Origin: Cryobacterium breve
GTDB lineage: Bacteria > Actinomycetota > Actinomycetes > Actinomycetales > Microbacteriaceae
Length of the DNA stretch: 64,000 bases
NCBI RefSeq assembly: GCF_004402375.1
Contig: NZ_SOGJ01000019.1
Location: 29,840-93,839 of the forward strand
Direction: 5' to 3'
The notes under the pieces are model-generated. The model ran no database searches. It was given only the letters and a program-made list of their open reading frames with translations, and was not told where the DNA came from. This document shows, one piece after another, positions 16,466-24,282 of the stretch. Made by a program: the position numbers and the translations under genes. Every line of letters starts with the position of its first letter. Position 1 is the first letter of the stretch.

Positions 16466-17959
16466 GTGTCGACGCTCAGTAATCTCGTACTTGCCCAGGG
16501 CCGCAGCAGCGCGGAGGATGTGGACTGGCTCCATATGCTCGTCGCGGACGGCCAGCTCTTGGCCGACCTTGCCTTTGCCGACATTGTGGTGTGGGTGCCC
16601 AGCAGCACCGGAAGCTTCGTTGCCGTGGCACACGCCCGTCCGTCGAGCGCCGCCACCCTGTTCTACCGTGACTTCGTCGGGCAGAGCATCAAGGTCGAAT
16701 GGCGCCAGCAGGTCACCGAGGCCTTCGAGACGGCGAAGATCGTCGACACCACGGCCCCTGACTGGTACGAGGAAACCCCGACCCGGGTGCGCGCGATCCC
16801 GGTGCGGCGGCGGCTCAGCTCCACGGGCTCGAAAATCTCGGACACCCCGGTGGCGGTGCTGACCCGGCACACCAACCTGAGTGAGGCGCGCACGCCGAGC
16901 CGGCAGGAGCTCACCTTCAACGACTGCGCGAACGACCTGTTCGCCATGATCGCGAGCGGCGACTTTCCCGATCTGGGCGCGCCCACGGGCCCTCGACGCG
17001 GCGCCCCGCGCGCGTCGGACGGGCTCATCCGTCTCGATGTGGATGGCGTGACCACGTTTGCCAGCCCGAACGCCCTCTCGGCCTTCAACCGGATGGGGTT
17101 CGCCGACGAGCTCGAGGGCGAGTCGCTGGCCGAGGTGACCACCAGCCTTCTCACCGGGACCGCCGTCGTCGACGAGACCCTGCCGCTCGTGGTCACCGGC
17201 CGCGCGCCGTGGCGCACCGATGTCGAGGCGCGCGGGGTGACGGTCTCGTTGCGGGCCATCCCGATCCGCAACCGGGGCGAACGGATCGGGGCCATCGTGC
17301 TCTGCCGGGACGTGACCGAGCTGCGGCACCAGGAGCGTGAGTTGATCACGAAGGATGCCACCATCCGCGAGATCCACCACCGGGTGAAGAACAACCTGCA
17401 GACGGTGGCCTCCCTACTGCGGATCCAGGCCCGCCGCACGCACTCCGACACCGCCAGGGAAGCGCTCAATCAGGCGATGCGGCGCGTGGCCGCCATCGCC
17501 GTCGTGCACGACACGCTGTCCGAGGGGCTCAGCCAGAAGGTGGACTTCGACGTGGTCTTCGACCGCGTTCTGCTACTGATCATGGAGGTGGCAAGCGCGC
17601 ACAACACGACGGCGCATCCGAAATCATCCGGCAGCTTTGGAATCCTGCCCAGTTCCTACGCCACGCCGCTCGCCCTCGCCCTGACCGAGCTGGTGACCAA
17701 CGCCGTCGAACACGGCCTAGCGGGACGCGAAGGGGAGGTGTCGATCGAGGCCGAGCGCAATGAGGAAACACTCACCGTGCGCGTTCGCGACAATGGCACG
17801 GGCCTTCCTGAGGGCAAGGTCGGGTCAGGTCTGGGGACCCAGATCGTGCGCACCCTGATCCAGGGCGAACTCAGTGGCAGCATCGACTGGCACACGATGA
17901 TGGGCAGCGGCACCGAGGTCACCATTGAGATCCCCCTGCGCTACATGCGAGAGGCGTAA
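16466..17959 (+). CDS. pdtaS: PdtaS-type sensor histidine kinase
   Basis: A 497-residue soluble kinase. An N-terminal GAF-like domain (residues about 5-165) and a PAS domain (about 185-290) precede a HisKA_2 dimerisation helix with REIHHRVKNNLQTVASLLR (phospho-acceptor His near 304-305). The HATPase_c domain has ELVTNAVEHGL (N box) and DNGTGLPEG. PdtaS of mycobacteria phosphorylates the RNA-binding antiterminator PdtaR; no pdtaR is in the window. The adjacent whiB1 reproduces the Rv3219-Rv3220c pairing of M. tuberculosis. A strong shared terminator separates the two convergent genes. Confidence 0.94.
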   Translation: MSTLSNLVLAQGRSSAEDVDWLHMLVADGQLLADLAFADIVVWVPSSTGSFVAVAHARPSSAATLFYRDFVGQSIKVEWRQQVTEAFETAKIVDTTAPDWYEETPTRVRAIPVRRRLSSTGSKISDTPVAVLTRHTNLSEARTPSRQELTFNDCANDLFAMIASGDFPDLGAPTGPRRGAPRASDGLIRLDVDGVTTFASPNALSAFNRMGFADELEGESLAEVTTSLLTGTAVVDETLPLVVTGRAPWRTDVEARGVTVSLRAIPIRNRGERIGAIVLCRDVTELRHQERELITKDATIREIHHRVKNNLQTVASLLRIQARRTHSDTAREALNQAMRRVAAIAVVHDTLSEGLSQKVDFDVVFDRVLLLIMEVASAHNTTAHPKSSGSFGILPSSYATPLALALTELVTNAVEHGLAGREGEVSIEAERNEETLTVRVRDNGTGLPEGKVGSGLGTQIVRTLIQGELSGSIDWHTMMGSGTEVTIEIPLRYMREA

Positions 17960-17986
17960 TCGGTCACATTCTTCTGACGCCAGAAC

Positions 17987-18024
17987 ACCAGAAAGGCCCG
18001 GCTGGTCAGCCGGGCCTTTCTGGT
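17987..18024. terminator. Bidirectional terminator between pdtaS and whiB1
   Basis: A perfect 16-bp stem (17987-18002 with 18009-18024) is built around AAAGGCCCGGC, with the six-base loop TGGTCA. The A-rich start and T-rich end give a usable U tract on both strands, serving both convergent genes. Confidence 0.9.
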
Positions 18025-18043
18025 ATCAGTGGGGGTTGCTTTG

Positions 18044-18292
18044 CTAGGACGCGCGCCGAGCCCGGGCGGCGCGACGCTTGAGGGCGCGACGCTCATCTTC
18101 GCTCAGGCCGCCCCAGACGCCGGAGTCCTGTCCGGTTTCGAGGGCATACTGCAGGCACACCTCGGTGACGTTGCAGCGGGCGCAGACGGACTTCGCCTTC
18201 TCGATCTGGTCCACAGCGGGGCCAGTGTTACCAACCGGGAAGAAGAGTTCCGGGTCAGCGGTGAGGCAGGCAGCTTTGTCGCGCCAGTCCAT
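18044..18292 (-). CDS. whiB1: WhiB1-type Fe-S transcription factor
   Basis: An 82-residue WhiB protein with the four cluster cysteines at positions 9, 37, 40 and 46. It also has the WhiB turn GVWGG (58-62), followed by the basic C-terminus RRALKRRAARARRAS. The cysteine spacing and FFPVGN-TGPA segment match WhiB1 of M. tuberculosis, whose [4Fe-4S] cluster reacts with nitric oxide and which partners with the primary sigma factor. AAGGAG before the ATG at 18292 sets the start; upstream in-frame codons are excluded because the conserved MDWRDKAAC begins here. The long upstream region contains a tandem repeat that may be regulatory. Confidence 0.95.
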   Translation of the reverse strand: MDWRDKAACLTADPELFFPVGNTGPAVDQIEKAKSVCARCNVTEVCLQYALETGQDSGVWGGLSEDERRALKRRAARARRAS

Positions 18293-18378
18293 AGGGGTGC
18301 TCCTTGATTGCGGGGATGCCTGGCCGATTGGCCGAAGATGTGAGGCTGCCGGTTGCAGGAAGGGTAGTGGATCTACTC

Positions 18379-18416
18379 GTTCAGATCGACTCACGTCGTT
18401 CAGATCGACTCACGTC
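18379..18416. repeat. Perfect 19-bp tandem duplication upstream of whiB1
   Basis: The unit GTTCAGATCGACTCACGTC occurs twice head to tail (18379-18397 and 18398-18416). It lies 87-124 bases upstream of the whiB1 start. It could be two binding sites for an activator or a recent slippage product. Confidence 0.9.
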
Positions 18417-18494
18417 CCTGTGAGCGTCAACCGGGCCTTAAATATGGTCGCATAATGGTGGAGTCAAATCAATAGTTTTGAATGGGATATCTCT

Positions 18495-18950
18495 GTGAAT
18501 GCACGGTCAGACCACAGCGGCAACGACGAGAACGAGGCCGGCACGGCGCACCGGCCTCGGGCCTTACTGCTCCTCGCCACGATCCTGTTCGCCGAGGCAG
18601 GGCTCCTCTGGGCTGCCGTCGTGTGGCTCATTCTGGAGCTGCTGACCGCGACGCCGACCTCTCTGACGAGTGCGTTGGCCATCCTCGTGCTGGTGCTCAT
18701 CGCTGCGACCTGGGTGACCGCCATCGCGATCAACTCGCTGCGGCGTCGATCCTGGATCCGCGGCGCCGCCGTCACCTGGCAGTTGGTGCAAATCGCGGTC
18801 GCCGTCGGCTGCTTCCAGGGCTTCTACGCCCGACCCGACCTGGGCTGGGCATTGCTGCTGCCTTCGCTCGTGGTGCTCGTTTTACTTTTCCAGCGTCCCG
18901 TCATCGCCGCGACGACGTCGGGCCCCGAGGTGCACGGCTCGCAGCAGTAA
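18495..18950 (+). CDS. Four-helix membrane protein, 151 aa
   Basis: After a polar N-terminus of about 22 residues, hydrophobic helices lie near residues 23-48, 57-80, 91-108 and 113-133. The protein contains [20 protein letters not shown]. It resembles small actinobacterial integral membrane proteins found next to whiB1, with no known function. The start is a GTG at 18495; the upstream signals are weak. It is divergent from whiB1. Confidence 0.75.
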   Translation: MNARSDHSGNDENEAGTAHRPRALLLLATILFAEAGLLWAAVVWLILELLTATPTSLTSALAILVLVLIAATWVTAIAINSLRRRSWIRGAAVTWQLVQIAVAVGCFQGFYARPDLGWALLLPSLVVLVLLFQRPVIAATTSGPEVHGSQQ

Positions 18951-19061
18951 GGAAGCGTCACACGGCGGTAGACGCCGCCGGAGACGTTGGACGGGGCGAG
19001 GCCGGGTCCGGCGATGCCAAGCCGCTCACAGGCATCCTGCGGCCGGAGACGACCGCGCGGA

Positions 19062-19541
19062 TCAGGTCGGCAGGCCGAGTTTTTTGCGCAGACTCGCGAC
19101 ATGGCCGGTCGCTTTCACGTTGTAGAGAGCCACATCGATCCGGCCAGACTCGTCGATCACGAAGGTGGAGCGCAGCACGCCCGTGACGGTCTTGCCATAG
19201 AGGTTCTTCTCGCCCCAGGTACCGTACGCCCTGTGAACCGCGAGGTCGGTGTCACTGAGCAGTGGGAAAGTAAGTTGCTCGGTCTCTTGGAACTTCTTCA
19301 ATTTGGCCGGGGAATCTTTGGAGATTCCGAGCACCTGGTAACCGGCGGAAGCCATCGAGCCGACGTTGTCGCGAAAATCACAGGCCTGCTTCGTGCAGCC
19401 GGGCGTCATCGCAGCCGGGTAGAAGTAGATGACGACCTTCGAGCCCGCATAGGAGGCCAGCGAAACGGTGTTGCTGTCCTGGTCGTTCAGGGTGAACTGG
19501 GGAGCCTGGTCGCCGGTTGCGAGCCGCGGGGAATCGGTCAT
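19062..19541 (-). CDS. bcp: Thiol peroxidase, Bcp/PrxQ family
   Basis: A 159-residue AhpC/TSA-fold peroxiredoxin. The peroxidatic cysteine is C49 in TPGCTKQACDFRD and C54, five residues on, is the resolving cysteine of the atypical two-Cys PrxQ type. These enzymes reduce peroxides using thioredoxin in the cytoplasm. Other family markers are APQFTLNDQDSN and VIYFYPAAMTPG. TAGCGT sits six bases upstream of the ATG, pointing to a leaderless transcript. It complements the SigH-RsrA and catalase genes in the window as part of the oxidative-stress capacity. Confidence 0.94.
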   Translation of the reverse strand: MTDSPRLATGDQAPQFTLNDQDSNTVSLASYAGSKVVIYFYPAAMTPGCTKQACDFRDNVGSMASAGYQVLGISKDSPAKLKKFQETEQLTFPLLSDTDLAVHRAYGTWGEKNLYGKTVTGVLRSTFVIDESGRIDVALYNVKATGHVASLRKKLGLPT

Positions 19542-19547
19542 GCCCCC

Positions 19548-19553
19548 ACGCTA
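19548..19553 (-). promoter_or_regulatory. -10 box for leaderless bcp
   Basis: TAGCGT on the minus strand, six bases before the ATG at 19541. No Shine-Dalgarno sequence intervenes. Confidence 0.5.
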
Positions 19554-19575
19554 CCGGCCCGGCCGAGCGACCGCG

Positions 19576-19684
19576 TGTGGCTAACTCAGGACATCCGTCG
19601 CTAGGGTGGCCCTGCCGTCGCGGACCAGGGCCGGACCAGAGCAGATTCCCGGCTAGGCCGGACGGATCTCCTGAGTTGGCCACA
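19576..19684. repeat. 109-bp element with 24-bp terminal inverted repeats
   Basis: The arms 19576-19599 and 19661-19684 match at 22 of 24 positions as inverted repeats, with CTCAGGA at their core. The interior of about 61 bases codes for nothing. The form suggests a miniature inverted-repeat element or a REP-like hairpin. Confidence 0.75.
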
Positions 19685-19748
19685 ATGCGCGCCGGGCCCA
19701 TCTGCGCCGGCGTTGCTCGACTATCCGTCCCGCGCTCCGCCCGCGGCG

Positions 19749-19836
19749 CGAACCACTTCGACGGAGATTCTGATGCTGTTACGGGTTATCAGCCTGTTGC
19801 AGGCGGACCGGGGAGAATCTCCGTCGAAGTGGTTCG
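19749..19836. repeat. 88-bp hairpin repeat, TTCGACGGAGATTCT family, copy 1
   Basis: Perfect 23-bp inverted arms (19749-19771 and 19814-19836) contain TTCGACGGAGATTCT. The 42-base interior is non-coding. Related arms occur at 40351-40427 and 63843-63865, so this is a dispersed family. Confidence 0.88.
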
Positions 19837-19925
19837 ACATTGCACACGGTATCTTGCCTGACGCTCCGCGTCCACGCGGTCCAGGGGGAGTTGGCGGCCG
19901 ATGCCGATAGACCCGAACTCACCCG

Positions 19926-20975
19926 CTAGTGGGTGGGGGCGGCGGCGAAGGTGGCGAGGAGACGTTGCAGGGAATCGAGGCGCACCTTGCCGGTCTCACC
20001 GAGCTTTCCGGCCGCGACGGCCTCATTGATCGCGCAATCGGGCGAGCTCGGCAGGTGGGTGCAGCCGCGCGGGCACTTCAGGGCGATCAGGGCCAGGTCG
20101 GTGAACGCCTTCAGGATGTTGTCGGTGTTGATGTGGCCGAGACCGAAGGAGCGCACGCCGGGGGTGTCGATGACCCAGCCGCGTCCAGCATCCGTCTGAA
20201 GGCGCAGGGAGATGGTCGACGACGAAGTGTGCCGTCCACGCCCGGTAACCGTGTTGACGACGCCGACGGCGCGGTGGGCGTCAGGCACGAGCGCGTTGAC
20301 GAGGGTTGACTTGCCGACCCCGGAGTGGCCGACGAAGACCGTGTCGTGCCCGACCAGGGCGGTGGAGATCTCCGCCAGCGGCATGGCATCGTCGCGACTT
20401 TGGAAAACGGGCAGGTCCAGGCCGGCGAAGTTGCGCAGGAACGCCGCCGGGTCGGCCAGGTCGGTCTTGGTGATGCAGAGGATAGGCTTCACGCCCGCAT
20501 CGTAGGCGGCGACGAGGTAGCGGTCGACGAGGCGGATGCGCGGCTCCGGGTTGGCCGCGGCCACCACGATCAGCATCTGGTCGGCGTTGGCGACGATCAC
20601 GCGCTCCACGGCGTCGGTGTCGTCCGCGCTGCGACGGAGCAGCGTCGTTCGGGGCACGATGCGCACAATGCGAGAGAGGCTGCCCGCCGCCCCGGTCGTA
20701 TCGCCGACGATGTCGACGTTGTCGCCCGTGACGACGGCCTGCTTGCGTAGCTCGCTCGCCCGGGCGGCGGTCACCCGGCGTTCGTCGGGCAGATTCTCGT
20801 CGAGCATGACGGTGTACCGGCCACGGTCGACCGACAGGATGCGTCCGGTCAGCGCATTCTCGTGGTCGGGACGGGTCTTGGTGCGTGGTTTGCTGCCCTT
20901 GCGGTTGGGCCGCATGCGCACGCTCGACTCGTCGAACTCGGGCTCATCGTCGTCGGCGCTCGCCCACCAGGTCAC
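19926..20975 (-). CDS. rsgA: Ribosome small-subunit GTPase RsgA
   Basis: A 349-residue circularly permuted GTPase that helps 30S subunit maturation. The N-terminal OB-fold region (residues about 38-110) includes LTGRILSVDRGRYTV. The permuted G motifs appear as TKTD (G4), then GHSGVGKSTLVNAL (G1, P-loop) and DTPG (G3). The C-terminal zinc finger is C-x4-C-x-H-x6-C: CPRGCTHLPSSPDC. The GTG at 20975 overlaps the aroA stop in GTGA, so it is coupled to aroA. Rv3228 occupies the equivalent place in M. tuberculosis. Confidence 0.95.
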   Translation of the reverse strand: MTWWASADDDEPEFDESSVRMRPNRKGSKPRTKTRPDHENALTGRILSVDRGRYTVMLDENLPDERRVTAARASELRKQAVVTGDNVDIVGDTTGAAGSLSRIVRIVPRTTLLRRSADDTDAVERVIVANADQMLIVVAAANPEPRIRLVDRYLVAAYDAGVKPILCITKTDLADPAAFLRNFAGLDLPVFQSRDDAMPLAEISTALVGHDTVFVGHSGVGKSTLVNALVPDAHRAVGVVNTVTGRGRHTSSSTISLRLQTDAGRGWVIDTPGVRSFGLGHINTDNILKAFTDLALIALKCPRGCTHLPSSPDCAINEAVAAGKLGETGKVRLDSLQRLLATFAAAPTH

Positions 20976-22330
20976 GACCGGACCCCGGAGACGAGCGTCT
21001 GCCAGAGGTCCGTGAACTGGGGGAGGGTCTTCGCGGTCGTGCCGATGTTCTCGATCAGCACCCCGGGGACGCGCAGTCCGATCAGCGCGCCGGCGGTGGC
21101 CATGCGGTGGTCGTCGTAGGTGTTCCACGGCCCGCCCTGCAGCGGGCGCGGGTCGATTTGCAATCCGTCGGGCAGCTCGGTGACGGCGCCGCCGAGCCGA
21201 TTGATCTCGGTGGCCAACGCGGCCAAGCGGTCCGTTTCGTGATGACGGATGTGACCGATGCCGGTGATCGTGCTGGGGGTGTCCGCGAGAGCGGCGAGGG
21301 CGACGAGGGTGGGCGCGAGCTCCCCGCCGGTGGACAGGTCGAGCTGCACGCCACGGATGCTGCCGGTGCCGGTGACCGTGAGCCGGTCGCCCTCCCGGGA
21401 AACCTCCGCGCCGAACAGCGGTAGCAAGTCGGCGAGGTCGGCGCCGACCTGGGTGGTGGTCGCCGGCCAGCCGGTGATGGTCACGCTCCCGCCGGCGACC
21501 AGGGCCGCGGCGAGGAACGGTGCAGCGTTCGACAGGTCAGGCTCGATGTCGATGTCCGCCCCGCCGATCCGGCCGGGAGCAACGACCCACTCGCCAACGG
21601 CGGGGCTGTGCACCGTGATACCGCGGCGGGCGAGGGTGGCGATGGTCATCTCGATATGAGGCAGGCTCGGTAGGCGCTCGCCGGAATGGCGCAGGTGCAG
21701 GCCCTGCTCGAAATTCGGGGCGGCCAGAAGTAGGCCTGAGACAAACTGGCTCGAGGCGGAGGCATCGATGGTGATCTCGCCGCCGGGCAGAGTTCCCGTG
21801 CCGTGCACGGTGAACGGCAAAGCGCCGCGGCCGTCGTCGTTGATGTCGGCGCCGAGGGCGCGCAGGGACGAGATGGTCGTGCTCATCGGTCGTCGGCGGG
21901 CGCCGGCGTCGCCGTCGAAGGTGGTGGGACCGAGACCGAGAGCGGCGACCGGTGGCAGGAAGCGCATCACGGTGCCGGCCAGACCGCAGTCGATGGTCGT
22001 CGACCCGACCAGCTCACCCGGGATGACCTGCAGGTCGGGACCGAACTCGCCGTCACCGTCGACCTCGTTGACGATGCAGCCCAGCTGAACCAGCGCGGCC
22101 ACCATCAGGTCGGTGTCGCGTGAGTGCAGTGGGGCACGGAGCAGGGACGGATGCGTGGCGAGGGCGCTGAGGACGAGCTCCCGGTTGGTCAGCGACTTCG
22201 AGCCCGGCAGAGCCACGGATGCGGAGAGGGAACCGGACCCTGTGGGCGCGGGCCAACGGGCATCCGTCTCCTCGGGCGACGTGTCGCCGTATGGATCGAA
22301 CTCCGGCTTGGAATATCTCGAGATCAACAT
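20972..22330 (-). CDS. aroA: 3-phosphoshikimate 1-carboxyvinyltransferase (EPSP synthase)
   Basis: A 452-residue enzyme that joins PEP to shikimate-3-phosphate in the aromatic amino-acid pathway. Signatures are [17 protein letters not shown] near residues 42-58, [16 protein letters not shown] with the catalytic-loop arginine, RRRPM, and the C-terminal [16 protein letters not shown]. An N-terminal extension of about 35 residues before the SKS motif is typical of actinobacterial forms. It overlaps rsgA downstream. The start region is divergent from sigH, and the sigH promoter runs into the first codons of aroA. TATTCT eight bases before the ATG suggests a very short or absent leader. Confidence 0.96.
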   Translation of the reverse strand: MLISRYSKPEFDPYGDTSPEETDARWPAPTGSGSLSASVALPGSKSLTNRELVLSALATHPSLLRAPLHSRDTDLMVAALVQLGCIVNEVDGDGEFGPDLQVIPGELVGSTTIDCGLAGTVMRFLPPVAALGLGPTTFDGDAGARRRPMSTTISSLRALGADINDDGRGALPFTVHGTGTLPGGEITIDASASSQFVSGLLLAAPNFEQGLHLRHSGERLPSLPHIEMTIATLARRGITVHSPAVGEWVVAPGRIGGADIDIEPDLSNAAPFLAAALVAGGSVTITGWPATTTQVGADLADLLPLFGAEVSREGDRLTVTGTGSIRGVQLDLSTGGELAPTLVALAALADTPSTITGIGHIRHHETDRLAALATEINRLGGAVTELPDGLQIDPRPLQGGPWNTYDDHRMATAGALIGLRVPGVLIENIGTTAKTLPQFTDLWQTLVSGVRS

Positions 22331-22335
22331 CGGTT
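22310..22335 (+). promoter_or_regulatory. SigR/SigH-type promoter upstream of sigH
   Basis: GGAAT (22310-22314), exactly 18 bases, then GTT (22333-22335) fits the Streptomyces SigR consensus GGAAT-N18-GTT. It is 39 bases upstream of the sigH start. It implies positive autoregulation of the sigma factor, as known for SigR and SigH. Confidence 0.8.
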
Positions 22336-22374
22336 ATCAGAATAGTCGGTGATCGAAGAGAGAGGGAGGCCCGA

Positions 22375-23049
22375 GTGACGATGTCCATGGTGCTCGAGCG
22401 ACCAGAGGCCGCGCAGCGCGACGGCTTAGGATTGTCGGTGATGACAACCGATGCGATTGAAATGCGAGACCTGTTCGAAGAGCAGGCACTGCCCTTTATC
22501 GACCAGCTCTACGCCGCGGCCATGCGCATGACGCGCAATCCCTCCGACGCCCAGGACCTGGTTCAGGAGACGTTCGTTAAGGCGTTCGCCGCGTTCAAGC
22601 AGTTCGAGCAGGGCACCAATCTCAAGGCTTGGCTGTATCGCATCCTGACCAACACCTTCATCAACACCTACCGCAAGAAGCAGCGCGAACCGTTCCAGGG
22701 CACCATCGACGACCTCGAGGACTGGCAGCTCGGCGGCGCGGAATCCCGCACCGCCATGTCGAACCGGTCGGCAGAGGCTGAGGCCATCGACCACCTGCCG
22801 GACAGCGCCGTGAAGAACGCGCTGCAGTCGATCCCGGAAGACTTCCGGCTGGCTGTCTACTTCGCCGACGTCGAGGGGTTCTCCTACCAGGAGATCGCCG
22901 AGATCATGAAAACACCCATTGGCACCGTAATGAGCCGCCTGCATCGTGGCCGGCGTCTCCTGCGCGACCTGTTGGCCGGCTACGCCCAGGAGCGCGGCCT
23001 GGGAACAGCGGCAGCGGACCAGACTCATACCGGGAGCACACCAGCATGA
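22375..23049 (+). CDS. sigH: ECF sigma factor SigH/SigR (thiol-oxidative stress)
   Basis: A 224-residue group IV sigma factor. Region 2 has [20 protein letters not shown] and [21 protein letters not shown] (residues about 42-85), including the [20 protein letters not shown] helix. Region 4 has [20 protein letters not shown] and [20 protein letters not shown] (about 160-200). This is the SigR/SigH class controlling thioredoxin and thiol-repair genes. GGGAGG five bases before the GTG favours 22375; an ATG at 22381 is the alternative. It overlaps rsrA in ATGA, so sigma and anti-sigma are made together. Confidence 0.94.
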   Translation: MTMSMVLERPEAAQRDGLGLSVMTTDAIEMRDLFEEQALPFIDQLYAAAMRMTRNPSDAQDLVQETFVKAFAAFKQFEQGTNLKAWLYRILTNTFINTYRKKQREPFQGTIDDLEDWQLGGAESRTAMSNRSAEAEAIDHLPDSAVKNALQSIPEDFRLAVYFADVEGFSYQEIAEIMKTPIGTVMSRLHRGRRLLRDLLAGYAQERGLGTAAADQTHTGSTPA

Positions 23050-23288
23050 CCGATTGTGGATGCGAGAAGGCCAAGGCCGAACTCGAAGAGTACCTGCACA
23101 ATGAACTCTGCGGAGAGGACGCTGCCGACATTCAGGAGCACCTCGCGAACTGCAGCGACTGCAACAATGAGCACCTCGTCGGGCGAACCCTGACCGAGGC
23201 CGTGCAGCGGGCCTGCCGTGAAATGGCGCCCGAAGACCTGCGCGATCAGGTTCTGCTCACATTGCGCACCATCCAGTCCGGGCACTGA
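23046..23288 (+). CDS. rsrA: Zinc-binding anti-sigma factor RsrA
   Basis: An 80-residue ZAS-family anti-sigma factor. The HxxxCxxC motif is H32-C36-C39 (EHLANCSDC), with additional cysteines at 4, 6 and 22. Oxidation of such cysteines into a disulfide releases zinc and the bound sigma factor in Streptomyces RsrA; the same is inferred here. The first four bases overlap sigH. It is convergent with the VOC gene, with a gap of only seven bases. Confidence 0.93.
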   Translation: MTDCGCEKAKAELEEYLHNELCGEDAADIQEHLANCSDCNNEHLVGRTLTEAVQRACREMAPEDLRDQVLLTLRTIQSGH

Positions 23289-23295
23289 CCGGGCA

Positions 23296-24123
23296 TCAGC
23301 CGATCGGCAGGTCCGCGTCGGGCTCCACGGCGTTTTCATCCGCGTTCGCCTGCTCGTCGACCGAGCCGAGCACGAACAGGGCGCCGGTCGGGTCGGTGAC
23401 CAGGGAGAAGGTGCCGAACTCCGCCGTCCACGGCTCACGGATGACCGTGCCGCCGAGTTCCGTCACGGTCACGGTGGCGGCGTGCACGTCTTTCACCCCG
23501 AGGTAGAGCTGCCAATGCGACGGCGTGCTGTCGGGCAGGTGATCCGCGGCATCGAAGACGCCCGCCACCATGGTGCCCTCAGCGCCGATCGTGCTGTAGC
23601 GGAAATCGTCGGTATCGCTCAGGACCACCGGTTTCCAGCCGAACACTTGGGTGTAGAAGTCGATGGCACGGGCGAAGTCGCGGGTGTTCAGCTCGTGCCA
23701 GACCGGCGCGCCGGCTGCGTCCACCAGCCCGAACCCGGTGAATTCGTGCGCCTCCCAGATGCCGATCGGTGCACCCGTCGGATCCATCAGGATGGCCATC
23801 CGCCCGATGGCGCCCACATCCATCGGTTCGGCCAGCACCTCTGCACCCGCCGCGCGGGCGGCGGCGACGGTGGCATCGGCGTCCGTCACCGCCAGGTAGG
23901 TCGTCCACGCGTCGGGCAGCGTCGAATCAGGCTCCTGGGCGCCCATGCCTGCGACGTCTTCGCCGCCCATCTGGAAGGTCACGTAGTCGCCGTATTCCGG
24001 ACCGGATTCTTGGGTCGTCCAGCCGAACAGCCGCGTGTAGAACTCGCGAGCACGCGGAAGGTCAGAGGTCATCAGGTCGGCCCAGCAGGGTTCGCCCGCT
24101 CGGTTCGCGTCGGAAATGGGCAT
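23296..24123 (-). CDS. VOC-family protein with two glyoxalase-like modules
   Basis: A 275-residue protein with two tandem vicinal-oxygen-chelate modules. Residues about 8-130 begin EPCWADLMTSDLPRAREFYT, and residues 140-255 begin PVWHELNTRDFARAIDFYTQ. Each ends with the MDPTGAPIGIWE or TDPTGALFVLG strand. An acidic 20-residue tail follows. Family members range from glyoxalases and dioxygenases to resistance proteins, so the substrate cannot be assigned. AAGGAG precedes the ATG. It lies beyond the kgd terminator, so it is independently expressed. Confidence 0.87.
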   Translation of the reverse strand: MPISDANRAGEPCWADLMTSDLPRAREFYTRLFGWTTQESGPEYGDYVTFQMGGEDVAGMGAQEPDSTLPDAWTTYLAVTDADATVAAARAAGAEVLAEPMDVGAIGRMAILMDPTGAPIGIWEAHEFTGFGLVDAAGAPVWHELNTRDFARAIDFYTQVFGWKPVVLSDTDDFRYSTIGAEGTMVAGVFDAADHLPDSTPSHWQLYLGVKDVHAATVTVTELGGTVIREPWTAEFGTFSLVTDPTGALFVLGSVDEQANADENAVEPDADLPIG

Positions 24124-24218
24124 GAGGGGCTCCTTGTCTGTGGGCTATGTCGTCAGCCTAGGACGAGCCACCGACGCCGACAATGACCAACGCCGGACAG
24201 ACGCCCCACGGCGCGCAG

Positions 24219-24260
24219 ACGCCGAACGGGCCACACCGAGAAGTGCGGCCCGTTCGGCGT
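24219..24260 (-). terminator. Hairpin terminator after kgd
   Basis: A perfect 14-bp GC-rich stem ACGCCGAACGGGCC (24219-24232) pairs with 24247-24260 around a 14-base loop. It lies 23 bases beyond the kgd stop. A T run is lacking, as is common in actinobacteria. Confidence 0.7.
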
Positions 24261-24282
24261 GCTGACGTGTCGTCGCGCCGCT

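Larger units (their letters stand above)
19542..19925. other. 384-base intergenic region with two inverted-repeat elements
   Basis: The region between bcp and the rsgA stop has no supported gene. It holds the bcp -10 box at its left edge, a 109-bp element with 24-bp inverted ends (19576-19684) and an 88-bp hairpin (19749-19836). The remaining sequence shows nothing recognisable. Confidence 0.7.
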
